Made by a program: the position numbers and the translations under genes. The notes under the pieces are model-generated. The model searched no databases and was not told where the DNA came from. It worked only from the letters and a program-made list of their open reading frames with translations. Below, piece by piece: positions 1-11,803 of a stretch of DNA of 64,000 nt; positions within the stretch are counted from its first letter, which is position 1, and every line of letters starts with the position of its first letter. This DNA is from Delphinapterus leucas. Its lineage: Eukaryota; Chordata; Mammalia; Artiodactyla; Monodontidae. The stretch covers positions 3,279,457-3,343,456 of the forward strand of contig NW_022098058.1 in assembly GCF_002288925.2 (NCBI RefSeq). Reading direction: 5' to 3'.

Positions 1-749
1 AGAGAGATCGGGATATTTTAATTTTTATCTTAAAAATAAAGAAATGCTAAAACTAGGTTTCAAAAATGGTGGTAGATTTTAAATGTTTACATTTAACAAA
101 TGAACACTTTTAACACACATACACAAATATAACCATGCCATTTACGGGATAATTACAGTGTTTATAAAAGAAAAACCTTAGTTCATGGCAGGCTCCAGGC
201 ACAGTGTGGTCCAGAAATGGGACACAGGTTCGAAATTGAAAGACAAATGGCTCCTCTGAGATGCGTCCGTCTCGTTGGGAGAGTGGAAAGTGAAACCTTG
301 AGGCCCTCTGGGGGTGTGTGGTCCAGCGCTCGTGCTCCCTGACCCCGTGTGACGGGCCTCAGCGGTTGGAAGTCTCCCCTTACCCACATGCACAGTGGTG
401 GCCCCAGCCCCGCCAACTACACACCTACACTGGCCTGAGGGCTGCAGCGCGGGGGCTGGGGGAGAGCATGAGGGGCCCGGGTCAGAGACTGCCTAGGCCC
501 CCCAGCCAGCACACGCTACCGCCAGTCCTCTCCTCGGGGGGCCCAAAGGCCGAGCCAAGAGGCAGGAGCTTAGGTTCCGCTTTCTGAACAGTGTTGGAGG
601 ACAGAGGTTAGGGACTCTGGGAGCCAGCTGCCCTGGCCTTTACTGCCCTGGGTTAGCTGTGTGTTGGCCGTGGGGCCACTCACTGGGTGCCAGGCTAACA
701 GAATGTCAGCTTCTGCCCTTTACTGTTTTTTGGAAGGAATTATGCTCAA

Positions 750-885
750 CAGTAAGGAAATGGTGAGATAAAGTGGAAGAAGCCTCTGCTCTACCCCTTA
801 CTAGCTTGGCCTCCTTGACAGGTTACATAACTTCCTCTGCACTTGAGTTGCCTACTTGGCAAAAGGGGACAGTCACCCCAGCGTC
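750..885 (+). repeat. MIR fragment
   Basis: Forward MIR-like piece: CTTACTAGCTTGGCCTCCTT, then GTTACATAACTTCCTCTGCA and GTTGCCTACTTGGCAAAAGG. Confidence 0.6.
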
Positions 886-889
886 CCCA

Positions 890-2490
890 GGCTCTTGAGA
901 AGACGGAGTGTAGGCAGGTGTTTGGCCAGATAATATTCCACTGTAAGGAGAGACCACATTTTCCATTCATTGCTTGGTGGGCAACTGGGTTGTTTCCACT
1001 TTTTCACTGTTATGAATAGTGCCACGAACATTCGTGTACAAGTTTTTATGTGGACATGGGTTTTCGTTTCTCTTGGGTATACACCCAGGAGTGGGATTTC
1101 TGGGCCATTTGGCAACCCTATGTTTAGCTGTTCGGCGAACTGCCAGACTGCTTTCCAAAGTGGTTGCACGACTTTACACTTCCAGTAGCAACGTGTGAGG
1201 GTTCCAGCTTCTCCAAATCTTCACCAACGCTTGTTACTGACTTTTTGATTAAAGCCATCCTAATGGGTGCAAAGTGTTATCTCCTTGTGGTTTTCATTTG
1301 CATTCTCCTGATGCCTAATGATGATCAAGTGTCTTTTATGTGCTTCTCAACCAGTTATCTGTCTGTCTTGAGAAATGTCTATTCAGCTTCTTTGCCCATT
1401 GTAAAAAACTGGGTTGTCTTTTTACTATTGAGTTGTCAATGGTCTAGATACAGGTTCCTTATCAGATATGTTTCTCTCACTCTGAGTTGTCTTTCCCTTT
1501 TCTTTATAGTGTCCTTTGATGCACAAAAGATTTTTATTTTGATTAAGCCCAATTTATCTATCTTGGTTTTGTTGCTGTGCTTTTGTTTTTTTTAGTTTTT
1601 CAAATACACAGAACAGTCTCTTGGTTCTAAAGTGAAAAGGTACGCTCAGAGTAGCCTCACGCCCATTCCACCCACCCCGTAGGTAGCCATTTACTTTAAT
1701 TTCTGGCGTATCATTCCTGTTTATTTTTGCAAATTTTATGAAGAGTGAGCTTGTTGGGTCAGGAGTTGACACCTCAGCAGTTCTGTTGGATATTGCCACA
1801 TTCTCATCTGCGGGTCACACCACTTCTGTCCTAGCAGCGTTACAGGAGAGTGCTGCTTCCCACAGCACTTGTATTGGGGTTTTGCCGATCTGAGAGGTGA
1901 AAAATGTTCTGCGTAGCTTTTTAAAAAGTGTCAACTTTATTAAAGTACAATTTACATATAATAAAACACACGCATGTAAAGTGTATAGTTTGGTGAGTGT
2001 GGCAAGTGATCTTTCTGTCACCATAGGTTAGTCTTGCCCTTTCCAGAATTTCATATGAATGGATTTATGTAGACTTGTGTCAGACTCCCATGACTCAGCA
2101 CAGAGATTCTGAGATGTATACACATTGCTGTGTGCCTTGGTGGCTGGTTCCTTTGATGGGGAGCAGTGTCCGCTGGATGGATGTCACTGTTTGCCTGTTG
2201 ATGGACATTCGGATTGAGCCTAGTCCGTGCCCATTAGGACTAAAGCTGCCATGAGCATTCTTGCAGTCTTTTTGCAGACCCGTGTTTGCATTCCCTGGGG
2301 TAAGTGGGAATGGAGTCACTGGGGCGCACGTGATGTTAAGTCGCCAGGCTTTCTCCTCACGGACTGTGCCGTTTCCATTCCCACGAGCAGCAGCCGGTGA
2401 GTCCCTGCTGCTCCACATTCTCGCAGACCTTTGGTGTTGCCAGCCACAATTTTTCATTTTGGCCATTCTAGAAGGTAAGGTATGCTGTCT
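890..2490 (-). repeat. old L1 remnants, reverse
   Basis: Two or more decayed reverse-oriented L1 pieces. The first (890-1580) includes GGTATACACCCAGGAGTGGG and TGGTTGCACGACTTTACACT, typical of ORF2 C-terminus read backwards. The second (about 1880-2480) includes ATTAAAGTACAATTTACATA and GTTGATGGACATTCGGATTG. Confidence 0.82.
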
Positions 2491-2499
2491 CTTTGTGGT

Positions 2500-4010
2500 T
2501 TTTTTTTTAATTTAAAATTTTTATTGCAGTATAGTTGATTTACAATGTTGTGTTAGTTTCAGGTATACAGCAAAGTGAATCAGCTATACATATATCCAAT
2601 CCTTTTTAGATTCTTTTCCCATATAGGTCATTACAGGGTATTGAGTAGAGTTCCCTGTGTTATACAGTAGGTCCTTATTAGTTACCTGTTTTATATATAG
2701 TAGTGTGTATATGTCAATCCCAGTCTCCCAATTTATCCCTCCCCCCCATCCTCTGGTAACCATAAGTTTGTTTTCTACATCCGTGACTCTACATCTGTTT
2801 TGTACATAAGTTTATTTGTACCCTTTTTTTTCAGATTCCACATATAAGTGATATATTTATTTTTCTCTGTCTGATGGATTTCACTCAGTATGACAATCTC
2901 TAGGTCCATCCATGTTGCTGCAGATGGCATTATTTTGTTCTTTTTTATGGCTAATATTCCATTGTATATATGTACAACATCTTTATCCACTCGTCTGCTG
3001 ATGGACATGTTGGTTGCTTCCATGTCTTGGCTCCTGTAAACAGTGCTGCAATGAACATTGGGGTGCATGTATCTTTTCGAATTATGCTTTTCTACGGATC
3101 TATGCCCAGGAGTGAGATTGCTGGATCATATGGTACTTCTATATTTAGTTTTTTAAGGAATCTCTGTACTCTTCTCCATAGTGGTGTACCAGTTTACATT
3201 CCTACCAACAGTGTAGGAGGGTTCCCTTTTCTCCATGCCCTCTCCAGCATTTACTGTTTGTAGATTTTTTAAAACTTATTTATTTTATTTATTTATTGCT
3301 GAGTTGGGTCTTCGTTGCTGTGTGCGGGCTTTCTCTAGTTGCGGCGAGCGGGGGCTACTATTCCTTGCAGTGTGTGGGTTTCTCATTGCGGTGGCTTCTC
3401 TTGTTGCGGAGCACGGGCTCTAAGCTTGTGGGCTTCAGTAGTTGTGGCGCGCAGGCTCTAGAGCGCGGGCTCTGCGCAGGCTAAGTAGTTGTGGCGCATG
3501 GGCTTAGTTGCTCCGTGGCATGTGTGATCTTCCCGGGGAGGGCCTGAACCCGTGTCCCCTGCATTGGCAGGCAGATTCTTAACCACCGCGCCACCAGGGA
3601 AGCCCTGCTTGTAGATTTTTTGATGATGGCCATTCTGACCAGTGTGAGGTGGGATGTCATTGTAGTTTTGATTTGCATTTCTATAATAGTGATATTGAGC
3701 ATCTTTTCACGTGCTCTTTGGCCATCTCTTTGTGGTTTGGATTTGCATTTCCCTAAAGACTAAGGATGCTGAGCATCTTTTCAGGTTCTTATTAGCATTG
3801 TATTTCCTCTTCTGTGAAATATGTGTCCAAACCTTTTGCTCACTTTTAAAAACTCAGGTTATTTGTCTCTTTATCATTGAGCCGGAAGAGTTCTTTGTAT
3901 ATTCTGGATCTGAGTCCTCTTTATGTACAGTGTGGCTCTGTCGTTTGCCTTTTCATTTTCATAGTGGTGTCTTTCAGAGACCAGAAATTTTGAATTTTGT
4001 GTCCTAAGAA
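2500..4010 (-). mobile_element. LINE-1, 5'-truncated, reverse, interrupted by a SINE
   Basis: Starts with the L1 3'UTR in reverse (AGTATAGTTGATTTACAATG) and runs into ORF2 C-terminus (2775-3068 reverse translates to broken ORF2 sequence). Interrupted by the SINE at 3271-3608. After about 3.8 kb it grades into older L1 sequence. Confidence 0.9.
3271..3608 (-). mobile_element. CHR-type SINE, long form, inside L1
   Basis: Reverse SINE with a T-rich tail, GTTGGGTCTTCGTTGCTGTG, TCTCTAGTTGCGGCGAGCGG and CCACCAGGGAAGCCC. Perfect 13-bp duplication TTGTAGATTTTTT at 3258-3270 and 3609-3621. Confidence 0.94.
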
Positions 4011-5445
4011 ATTTTAGCATTTCTTTTCTTTTAAGTAAGGTTGAACACCTTTTCTTATGTATAAAAGCTATTTGCTTATCTTTTTCTGTAAACTGCCCAT
4101 GTCTTTGGCCTGTTTGGTTTTTTTTTTTTAATCAGTTTATTGGTCTTTTTCTTCTTGATTTTAAGAGCTATTTATATGTTAGGGGGATGAGCCCTTCATG
4201 GTGTGTGGTGATATTTTCACCCAGTGTGTCATTTGTCTTTTCAACGTTGCTTACGGTGTTTTTTCCATGCAAAATTCCTCACGTGTGTCTTTACATCATC
4301 CACTGTATCTGTTTTTATTGTTTATAGATTTTGGATCATCGGCTCCCCACTCCCAAGTTATAAAGAAATTCACCCACGTTTGCATCCAGTATTTGAATGG
4401 TTTCATTTTTTTACACGTACATCTCTGCTCCATTTGGCCTTGATTCTGATATACAGTGAGGCATGGAATCAATTTTATCTTTTTGCAAATGACTCTCCAG
4501 TTGTCCCTATGTCGTTTATTTAAAAGCTCATATTTTTCTAATGATTTGAGATCGCATTCCTCAGACCTTTATTATTAAGATACTAAATTTCCATGTGTAT
4601 TTGGACATTCTGTTCTGTTTCTCGACTCATTTGGTTCCACTGGCCCATTTGTCTGTGCTCCTGCTGACACAACCCTGTAAATTACAGGCTTTATGACTTG
4701 CTTAAACACAGAGTAGGGGAACTGCCTCACTGCTCTTTTCATACTCAAAGGTTTTCTTAGATAAGTCTTGCTTATTTCCTTTTCCACATAAACTTTAAAA
4801 CCAGCTTGTCTAGCTCCAGGAAAGATACTTGATTTTTTAAAAACTGAGATCGTGTTAAATTTATATGTTTACTTGGGAAAGCTGACATCTTTATTGATGT
4901 TGAATTGTCCCATGCAAAAAACACAGGGTGTATCCCCATTTATCGCAGTTTACTTTCCATACAGTGTTTGTGAGGACTGTTACAGGACTGTTTTGAAGGA
5001 TTTTCTCCCTAAAGATGTTGTGCATTTCATGTTAGGTTTACTCCCTAGTAATTTTATCTTTTTCATTGCTCTTACATTGGGTTCTTCTCTTTCATTATGT
5101 TTTCTAACTGGATGTTGTTTGTATACAGGAAGGCTATAATTTTGTGTCATTAATTTCATATCTTGCTATCTTATGAATACTCGTTATTATCTGTATTCAT
5201 CTCAGCATTTATTTTCTTGGGTTTTCTAGGTATACTTGCATATCATCTGTAAAAAAGATCATTTCTCTCTTCCTCAGGGTACGGACGTTTCGAAAGCTTC
5301 GCGTTACATACTGCCAAATCTCTTCTTTTAAAAAAATACGGTACCAATTTATACTCCTCCTGGAAGTGTTTCACCATGCCCTTGCCAGCACTGAGTGCTA
5401 ATATTTTTAAAATCTTTGCCAGTTTATTACAACCTTTATTCATTA
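4010..5445 (-). repeat. old L1 remnants, reverse
   Basis: AT-rich sequence with reverse L1 phrases such as ATGAGCCCTTCATGGTGTGT and a stretch near 4.85-5.15 kb typical of the middle of ORF2 read backwards. Boundaries approximate. Confidence 0.7.
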
Positions 5446-5564
5446 AGAGGACATGGCCCCGTCTTCCCCAGGTGGTGGGCAGAAGGCTGAGGACCTAGCA
5501 GGGAACAGACTAACCTGGGAGTCCACAGTCTACCAGGAGCTGAGGCTTACGTTTCTCCCCTGCC

Positions 5565-5960
5565 CCCAACTTTATTGAGGAATGGCTAACAAATTAAAAC
5601 TATATATTTAGGTTGTACATGTGATTTTTTTAAAGGTATACTATGTGATCATTTAATATGTGTATACTTTTGAAATGATGTCCACAGTCAAGTTAATTAA
5701 CACATCCTTCAGCTCACAGCCCTTTTTTTATTTGTGGTAAGAACGCTTAAGATCTACCCTCTTAGCAAATTTTAAAAGTATACAGTACTATAAACTGTAG
5801 TCGGTAGGCTATACACTAGATCCTCAGGATTTATGCTTCTTATAACTGAAAGCTTGTACCCGGTGACCATTTCCCCATCCCCTCCAGGGCCTGGCAACTA
5901 CTCTCTGGTTCTATGAGTTTGGCTTTTTTAGATTCTACACGTTAAGTGATATCATACAGT
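5565..5960 (-). repeat. old L1 3' end, reverse
   Basis: ACTTTATTGAGGAATGGCTA, AAAGTATACAGTACTATAAA and CCATCCCCTCCAGGGCCTGG are a typical reverse old L1 3' end. Confidence 0.82.
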
Positions 5961-6639
5961 ATTTGTCGAGGCTGAAGTTTCTGGAGGTTTACACTTAAGA
6001 CTGCTGCTGCCCTCCTGAGCCCAGCCAACGGCAAAAAGACTGGCTGCCCTAGCAGAGAAACCCCATCTCCGGCCCAGAGAACACATTCTGGAAAATCCCC
6101 GAGCAGTTCTGTAAAATCCATTGCCTCCCCCCACCCCCCTTTTGCAGAGTCCCATCATAATCAGCCCTTTGGGTGCCTTACTTGGTCCCCTACGCAGCCT
6201 GGGCAGTGCCAGGAACAAGGGGAAGAGCCAGGATCCCTCCCCGCTGCCCATGCTCAAGCCAGCTCTCTCCCCGCCCTGCCGTGTGCAGAGGTAGGGCCGG
6301 GTGCTGAGGATTCCTCCCCAGAGCTGAGAGCCAATAAGATGGATGACAGAATGGATTGAGGCTCCTGCTTTCCCATTAAAGCCCTTCCCAGGGCCTGGCC
6401 CCCCAGGGTCCTGTGAAGAGCCCTGGCTACCCACTTGCAGGAGGGCGTTGCTCACTGACACGGACTCTGCCCGGCCCTGGCTGGCGGCCCACCTCCCCGG
6501 AGGCTGGGCGGGAGGACAGAGGGGGCCGTGGCCCACCGGGCTCACCCCCCTCGTCTTGGCCTGACCCCCTCCTCCAAGCAGCCTGCCCCAGCCCTGAAGC
6601 CCAGGCAGCCTTTTTACTCACATAACCCTTTCCCTCTCA

Positions 6640-6775
6640 CCTGTGTTCCCAGCTCTGTACCTTACTTGCTGTGTGATCCTGGGCTAGGTGACTCCCCTTC
6701 TCTGAGCCTGTTTGCATCTACACCTCCTCACAGGCTGTTGTGAGGAGTGAAGGAGGGAGCATCTGCGCCAGGTCG
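6640..6775 (+). repeat. MIR element
   Basis: ACTTGCTGTGTGATCCTGGG, TTCTCTGAGCCTGTTTGCAT and GGCTGTTGTGAGGAGTGAAG in standard MIR order. Confidence 0.75.
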
Positions 6776-7689
6776 GCAGAGCCCGCGTGTGTTTACTGAA
6801 TGAGAGTGAAAGAATAAATGAATTGTGTCAGAGAGCCCTCTGGTGCCCCTTCCCCCACTCGGATGGTTAGAACTGGAGGTGCGTCAGATGCAGCCTTAGT
6901 CGGAAAGGCAACAGCTCCTCCACCACCAGCCCCCATCCCACACGAGGGGGCAGGCCCAGGGGTCTGTGTCAAGCCTTGCTGAGGATGATCTGGGTGGGGA
7001 GCCTGGCCCAGAAAAGGGCAGGGCCACCAGGCCACCGTCAGGCTGCTGGGCCCCAGCCCCAGTCTCTCCGCACCATCCCCGCTGCTTCGGGCGTCTGGAC
7101 CTTGGTGGTCTCATCCCAGTGTCCTTGGACAGCAGGGTGCATGTAAAAGTGAGGGTGTGTGTGAGAGGCACACCCACCACCAGCCCTCGGCCCCAGGCAG
7201 CTGGTCCTCAGGAGAGAGGAAATTTCCTTCTCTGTATTTATTTTCCACATCCCCAACACTGAAAGCCAAGCTGGTGTTGATATTTACCTTGGCTGGGACT
7301 CCCCATCTCTCCGGGCCAGCCTCGCGTAAACACGATGTTCCTTTCCTCGGCTCTGCCAGCATTGAGGTGGCCTTTTGCAACCAATTCTAGGAATTTTGAA
7401 AGTCTGTAGGCGTAAGTTCAGGGCCCAGGCGCACAGGGTGCGAGGAGCGCCTGGGGGCTCCATGCTGGCCTTGGGCCTTCTCCCGGGGGTTCACGCTGGG
7501 GGTGCAGAGACAAAGCTGGGCCTGTGGGGGCCAGCGGGCAGGACCCCCCCTCATTCCTCTCGTTCCTCGGGGCCCGTGGTGGCCAGAGGGCTTACTCTGG
7601 AGGGCAGCAGTGGTCAGCGCCACAGAAATGGGAGTGAGTGGGGGGCTGGGCGGGGCAGGGACGCTGCGGCAGTGGGAGGGTCCGCACGG

Positions 7690-7815
7690 CCCGGTCCAAA
7701 TCCCCGCTCCCCCAGCTCGGCCACCGGGGGCTCATTCACCAGGGAGGCCTTGGGCAAGTGACCGCAGGGCTCTGAGACGTGGTTTCGTTATACAGGAAAC
7801 GGGGTGTCAGTCCCT
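7690..7815 (+). repeat. MIR fragment
   Basis: GGTCCAAATCCCCGCTCCCC, CCTTGGGCAAGTGACCGCAG and CTGAGACGTGGTTTCGTTAT, a GC-shifted MIR. Confidence 0.6.
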
Positions 7816-7953
7816 TGGTGACAAGGGGTTGTGAGGCACTGCAGGTGGCGGCCGTGTTCCTTTTGCTGTCGCCACAGCTGCACGGCTTTGAGGCAGCATC
7901 ACAGGTGGTGCCGGGTGAACGAACGCTCTGAACATCTCCCGTTCTCCACGCAG

Positions 7954-7986
7954 ATCTGGGACATGAGCGACGACGAGACCGTCTGA
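7954..7986 (+). CDS. ATG7: ATG7 terminal coding exon (C-terminal tail)
   Basis: ATG7 is the cytosolic E1-like enzyme that activates ATG12 and the ATG8/LC3 family and hands them to ATG10 and ATG3 during autophagosome formation. After the acceptor CAG at 7951-7953 the plus strand reads IWDMSDDETV and then TGA. This is the characteristic acidic end of vertebrate ATG7; the human protein ends the same way but with Ile instead of the final Val, as I remember it. The exon starts in phase 0, so the previous exon must end on a complete codon. Only the last ten residues are here; the catalytic domain lies upstream of the window. The stretch is short, but the exact tail, the splice site and the adjoining VGLL4 gene (the known mammalian neighbour) together make the call strong. 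Confidence 0.93.
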   Translation: MWDMSDDETV

Positions 7987-9318
7987 CACGCCCCCCACCC
8001 TGGCTGCCGGCCCGCTGAGGGGCTCTCAGTCTCCGGAGCAGGACGCTGCCCCCAGGACCGGTGATTGTGGTGATTCTCCAACCTTTGTGGTCCCCTCATC
8101 TCCATACCTTAAGGACTGGGGCCCTCCCTCTGCTGCCCGGGAGCTTCTCCGTTTCTTATGATTCATGGTCCCACCAGTTCTCAGCTAAATAATAACCTTG
8201 GCTTCGGCCTTGCCAGTGATCTGGGACTTGGTTCCCTCCACGAGCAGTTCTTTCTTCTTCTTGTCACACGTGTTTGGTAGTCAGGCTCCCGGGATTCTCC
8301 TGGCCGTGACCCCCATGGGGTGGAATGAGGAGAGGGAGGAGTTGGCCCAATGCAGAGCAGGCAGGGAAGTGAGAAGTCAGCTCCTTGCCGCAGCCATCGC
8401 GGGGGCAGTGCCACAAAGCCCGCAGAGGGGCCCCGGGCACGTGTGAGCGCTGGGGTTCTCGTCAGCTTGGCCTGCAGGCGGGGGAGGCAGGAGAGCTGAG
8501 GCACGTGCGGGACAGAAGGGACCGCACTTGTCCCTGTGAACCCAGACCCCTGCTGAGGACGGAGTCTGCTGCCCAGACAGCTCCCCCCACCTGCGGGCCT
8601 GTCCTCAGCTGCGGGCTCGGGAGGACACAAGTGTCTGCTGCTTTGTGCTGGTGGCAGGGCCCAGGGACAGATCCTCGAAGCTGCCTGTGTGGGGCCCCTC
8701 CTGCCTCTGTACAGGACACCCGAGGCCCAGAGAAGGCTTCAGACCCCACGTGAGAGCCTGCTCTCCTGCCACAAGCAGGGGCAGCTGCGCCTTCCGTCCC
8801 AGGCTCCTCCCTGGTGGTGGCCTGGACGGCCCGACTCTGTGTGGGCTGGAGTCCGTGGTGTGTCTGCCTCAGCCTGTGGCCAGGTGTCCATCAGGGGTGG
8901 CGGGAGGGCTCTGCCGTGGGCCCCTTGGGCTGATTTTCCTCCTCCTCCTCCTGGGTGAGCACGTCCGTGCCAGCCTCAGAGCTGGGCATGGAACCCAGGA
9001 GAGGAGCCCTTTCCACTTTTATTTCTGTGGTGTCATCTTTTGTCTTGGGCCTGGAACCAAAGTCAGAATTGAGTCTGAGTCGTACAAGAGTTGGATTTCT
9101 GTAAGTAAGTTAGTTAGGTAAACGACGTTTCTCCTAGAGAGTTAAAATTACAGCTTTCCAGCCTGTGCGGGGCTTAAATTGGAGGCCACTGTACAGCAGG
9201 GCAGGGCTGCTGAGCCTTGCCCCAGCCTCTCTGGGGCTTCAAGCAAAGGTCCCACCCAGCCTGGCTCTGTCACTGCAGGACCCAAGGATCACACATACAG
9301 TCTGTGGTTTAAGAGCAC

Positions 9319-9324
9319 TTTATT
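9319..9324 (-). terminator. VGLL4: VGLL4 poly(A) signal
   Basis: Plus-strand TTTATT is AATAAA on the VGLL4 strand, about 2.5 kb after the stop codon. Cleavage is expected about 10-30 bases further, near 9300. Confidence 0.7.
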
Positions 9325-10893
9325 ATTGTTCTTAAGGCTACTTTTAAGTACAAAAAAAAGATGGCCTGCCAAACCTTTTTTTTTCTTCTTCTTCCAGGAA
9401 AAACAGGCCACAGAGAATGGTATATTACAGATTTACAAACATGGAGAGAATGGTCAGAACACACTGCAGATGGCCTGGCTCTGTGAAGAACCTCTCTGTG
9501 CTCCCCGAGGCCTGGGAGTGTCCCTTCCTGGTGACCGTTTGGTTTCCTGCCCGAGGCCCCTCCCAGGTGCTGCCTATCCCAGATAGGTCAGCGCACCAGG
9601 GACCTGGCCCTCAGTGCCACCGTCCCTCGCAAAGCGATGGCCTCGCTGGTGGACGCGGGTGTGCGAGGAGCCCGTTCTGCACAGAGCCGCCGGCAGTGGG
9701 GTTGTTTTCCTGGGGCGACGCTCAGTAGCCTGTAGCGATAACAAACTAGTGGGTATTAAGGCAGATGCAGTGTTCTCATAGAATAACTGTGTTCCTGCAC
9801 TTTTACAGACAAATCTACGACAAAAAAAAGATCAACTTTTTTTTCCAAACAACAAAAAAATATGAATGATTACAATAGGAAAGGGAAAAATTAAATAGCT
9901 ACATATCATTAACAAATTAATTGTTCTTCAAAAAATACCTACAAATTTCTCTGTACATTCTTTACGCACAGCGTAATGATGGTCTTAAAGTTACCTATAT
10001 AAAAAAAGTGTTCTCAACGATTTTTCCTACAGAAAATATAGGGGCCTGAATGCAGAAGCCTGGAAGCCCAGTTAAGTGGGAGGGAAACGTGTGCGGGGGC
10101 GGGGGGGGGCAAAAGGGGAGGCTTTCCTCCGCCTTTTCAAATACCTACAGCCACCCTGTGGCCACAAGAGCCCATCCTCCTGCCTGTTCACCAATGCCAA
10201 CCAGCGAACCTGTACTTTTCTCACACTGACAACCAGCCTCGAGAGCTCCGGTGAGTCCACGGTGCCTCGCGGGTGAGGTGGTCATGCCCGAGTCACCTGG
10301 CCAGGTGACTGCTCAGGCCCTGTGGTGGGCAAGGCTGGAGGGTAGTAGCACAGGGGAGGGGCAGGGGCACAGAAACGTTTACCAGAAAGAAGAGCAGCTG
10401 TCGAACATCCACAGCTGGGTCTGTCATGCTTTCTTCTTCACCTAATTTCTAGTTAGTAGCTATTACTATAGCAAACGATAATAAATGCAGTAATAACTGT
10501 ATAAAGTCAGAGGAATGTATACTGCCTTGGCCCCAGCGTACGAGGAAGCATACAAAACACCATCTCACAGATTGTCAGCAATCTGCTGTTCAGCCACGAG
10601 TTCAAAGGGAGCAGTTTCTGCGTCGAGGGAAGTCGGAAGACACGAGTCCCAACTGCCCTGGGAGCGAGTTAAGAAGCAGACAGGGATGCAAAAAAAAATA
10701 ACTGATACTGTCAGCCTGCAGCCACAACTCCAGCGTCCCACTCTGCAGCTGACCAGCCGCTCGCCCGCCTGCGTCCAGGGCCTGCCAGGGGCCGACTGGC
10801 CCCACGCTACTTGGGAGTAACGTGAATATCAAACACAAATCTTAGAGTACAACTGTACCAGCAGTAAGTATATCTAGGACTGTAACTGACAAA

Positions 10894-10899
10894 AATAAA
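10894..10899 (+). terminator. ATG7: candidate ATG7 poly(A) signal
   Basis: A canonical AATAAA hexamer on the plus strand, about 2.9 kb after the ATG7 stop codon. A second AATAAA lies at 10480-10485. Which one is used cannot be decided from sequence; the distal one fits my recollection that human ATG7 and VGLL4 3' ends overlap. Confidence 0.45.
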
Positions 10900-11803
10900 C
10901 GAATTCTGAAAAGAAGCTAGTAAGTATTTAAGCTTTCTGTTTACTGTCTATACAATTAATAGAAACCAGCTATTTTTATCCATTAAAACATGCATCACGT
11001 TTAAAGCACTACAGAATCCTCCAACTTCAGCTCTAGTCTAACAAACTGCAGTGTTTAGAAAAGGTAAAATGCCCGTGATTGGTAGAGTCTGCAGTCCAGT
11101 TGCAAGCACCTGAAAATCTAGACAGAGAAAGACCTATAAACCTGCATGAGACTTCCCCTTCCAAAGCAGTTTTGTCTAAATTAATACAACAACAGAAAAA
11201 CACACCCATGGTCAGAAATGTCATCCTTAAACCCTCCGTTTTTCAGCAGTTTGCCCTCAGAGTACTATCATCTCGCACAAAGTTGTCAGGCAGGCAACTT
11301 GAGTCCTCCTCCCATAGTGCAAATCAGACACGACAGTTCTGTTCTCTTCAAGTAGACGCACACACACAAGCGCACACACACACGTGGGCTGGAAGCTAAG
11401 CCGCACACGCCCCGGTCTCGAGAAGCAAATGAAAAAGCACAAAGCGTCTGGGTCACCAGTGGCCTGGCCTGTGACTAAGAAAGCGCAAGCCGTGGAGTCC
11501 AGGCCCTGTCGGGCAGCTGACCTGCATTGAGGCTTCTTTGGTAACCAAGGCAGGGACTGGGGGGCGACAGCGGACAGAGGTTCCACACGCAGGTGCTGCT
11601 ATCACGTCTGAGGGCCCCGGGTACGGATACCAAGCAAGTACAAGAACAAAAATCCCGACGACGTGGTTTTTGCGAATAAACCATCCCTCCCTCCCCCCAC
11701 CCCCACGATTTTTTTTTTTCATTTTTCCATTTTTTAAGCACTGACTGTTCGAAGCTCAGGCAAACCATGCAGATGGACGTGGCGTTGGAGGGCGGTGCTC
11801 CCT

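Larger units (their letters stand above)
1..7953 (+). other. ATG7: ATG7 last intron (3' part)
   Basis: The segment upstream of the ATG7 terminal exon ends in a normal acceptor (pyrimidine-rich stretch, then CAG at 7951-7953). I searched the plus strand for the preceding ATG7 exon, which in mammals encodes the end of the adenylation-domain region and the helix before the C-terminal tail, and did not find it. The intron therefore starts outside the window. About 0.9-6.0 kb is packed with L1 remnants. The rest is mostly single-copy GC-rich sequence plus a few MIR pieces, with no further coding exon that I can support. Confidence 0.8.
7987..10915 (+). other. ATG7: ATG7 3' untranslated region (probable extent)
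   Basis: The sequence after the TGA at 7984-7986 has no further coding potential in frame. No canonical AATAAA occurs on the plus strand before about 10.48 kb. Candidates are AATAAA at 10480-10485 and at 10894-10899, which would give a 3'UTR of about 2.5 or 2.9 kb. A weaker AATAAT at about 8188 could support a short form. The long forms run antisense through the VGLL4 3'UTR. The extent is inferred from signals, not from transcripts. Confidence 0.5.
9300..11803 (-). other. VGLL4: VGLL4 3' untranslated region
   Basis: The region runs from the VGLL4 stop codon (11806-11804) to shortly beyond the minus-strand AATAAA at 9324-9319, about 2.5 kb. It contains AT-rich stretches (9.73-10.05 kb, 10.84-11.05 kb) and CA-repeat-like sequence near 11.36 kb. 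No SINE or L1 insertion is visible inside it, unlike the introns, which fits selective constraint on mature mRNA. I saw no other minus-strand AATAAA in it, so a single main poly(A) site is likely. Confidence 0.75.

Noticed and set aside
3235..3484. overlapping short open frames on SINEs at many positions
   Set aside because: The same peptide patterns recur at every CHR SINE (for example 15.2, 24.6, 27.8, 45.2, 63.3 kb). They are repeat translations.
5952..6545. 197-codon minus-strand open frame
   Set aside because: GC-rich, Gly/Ser/Pro-biased translation with no recognisable domain, inside the ATG7 intron. Long frames without stops are expected in such composition.
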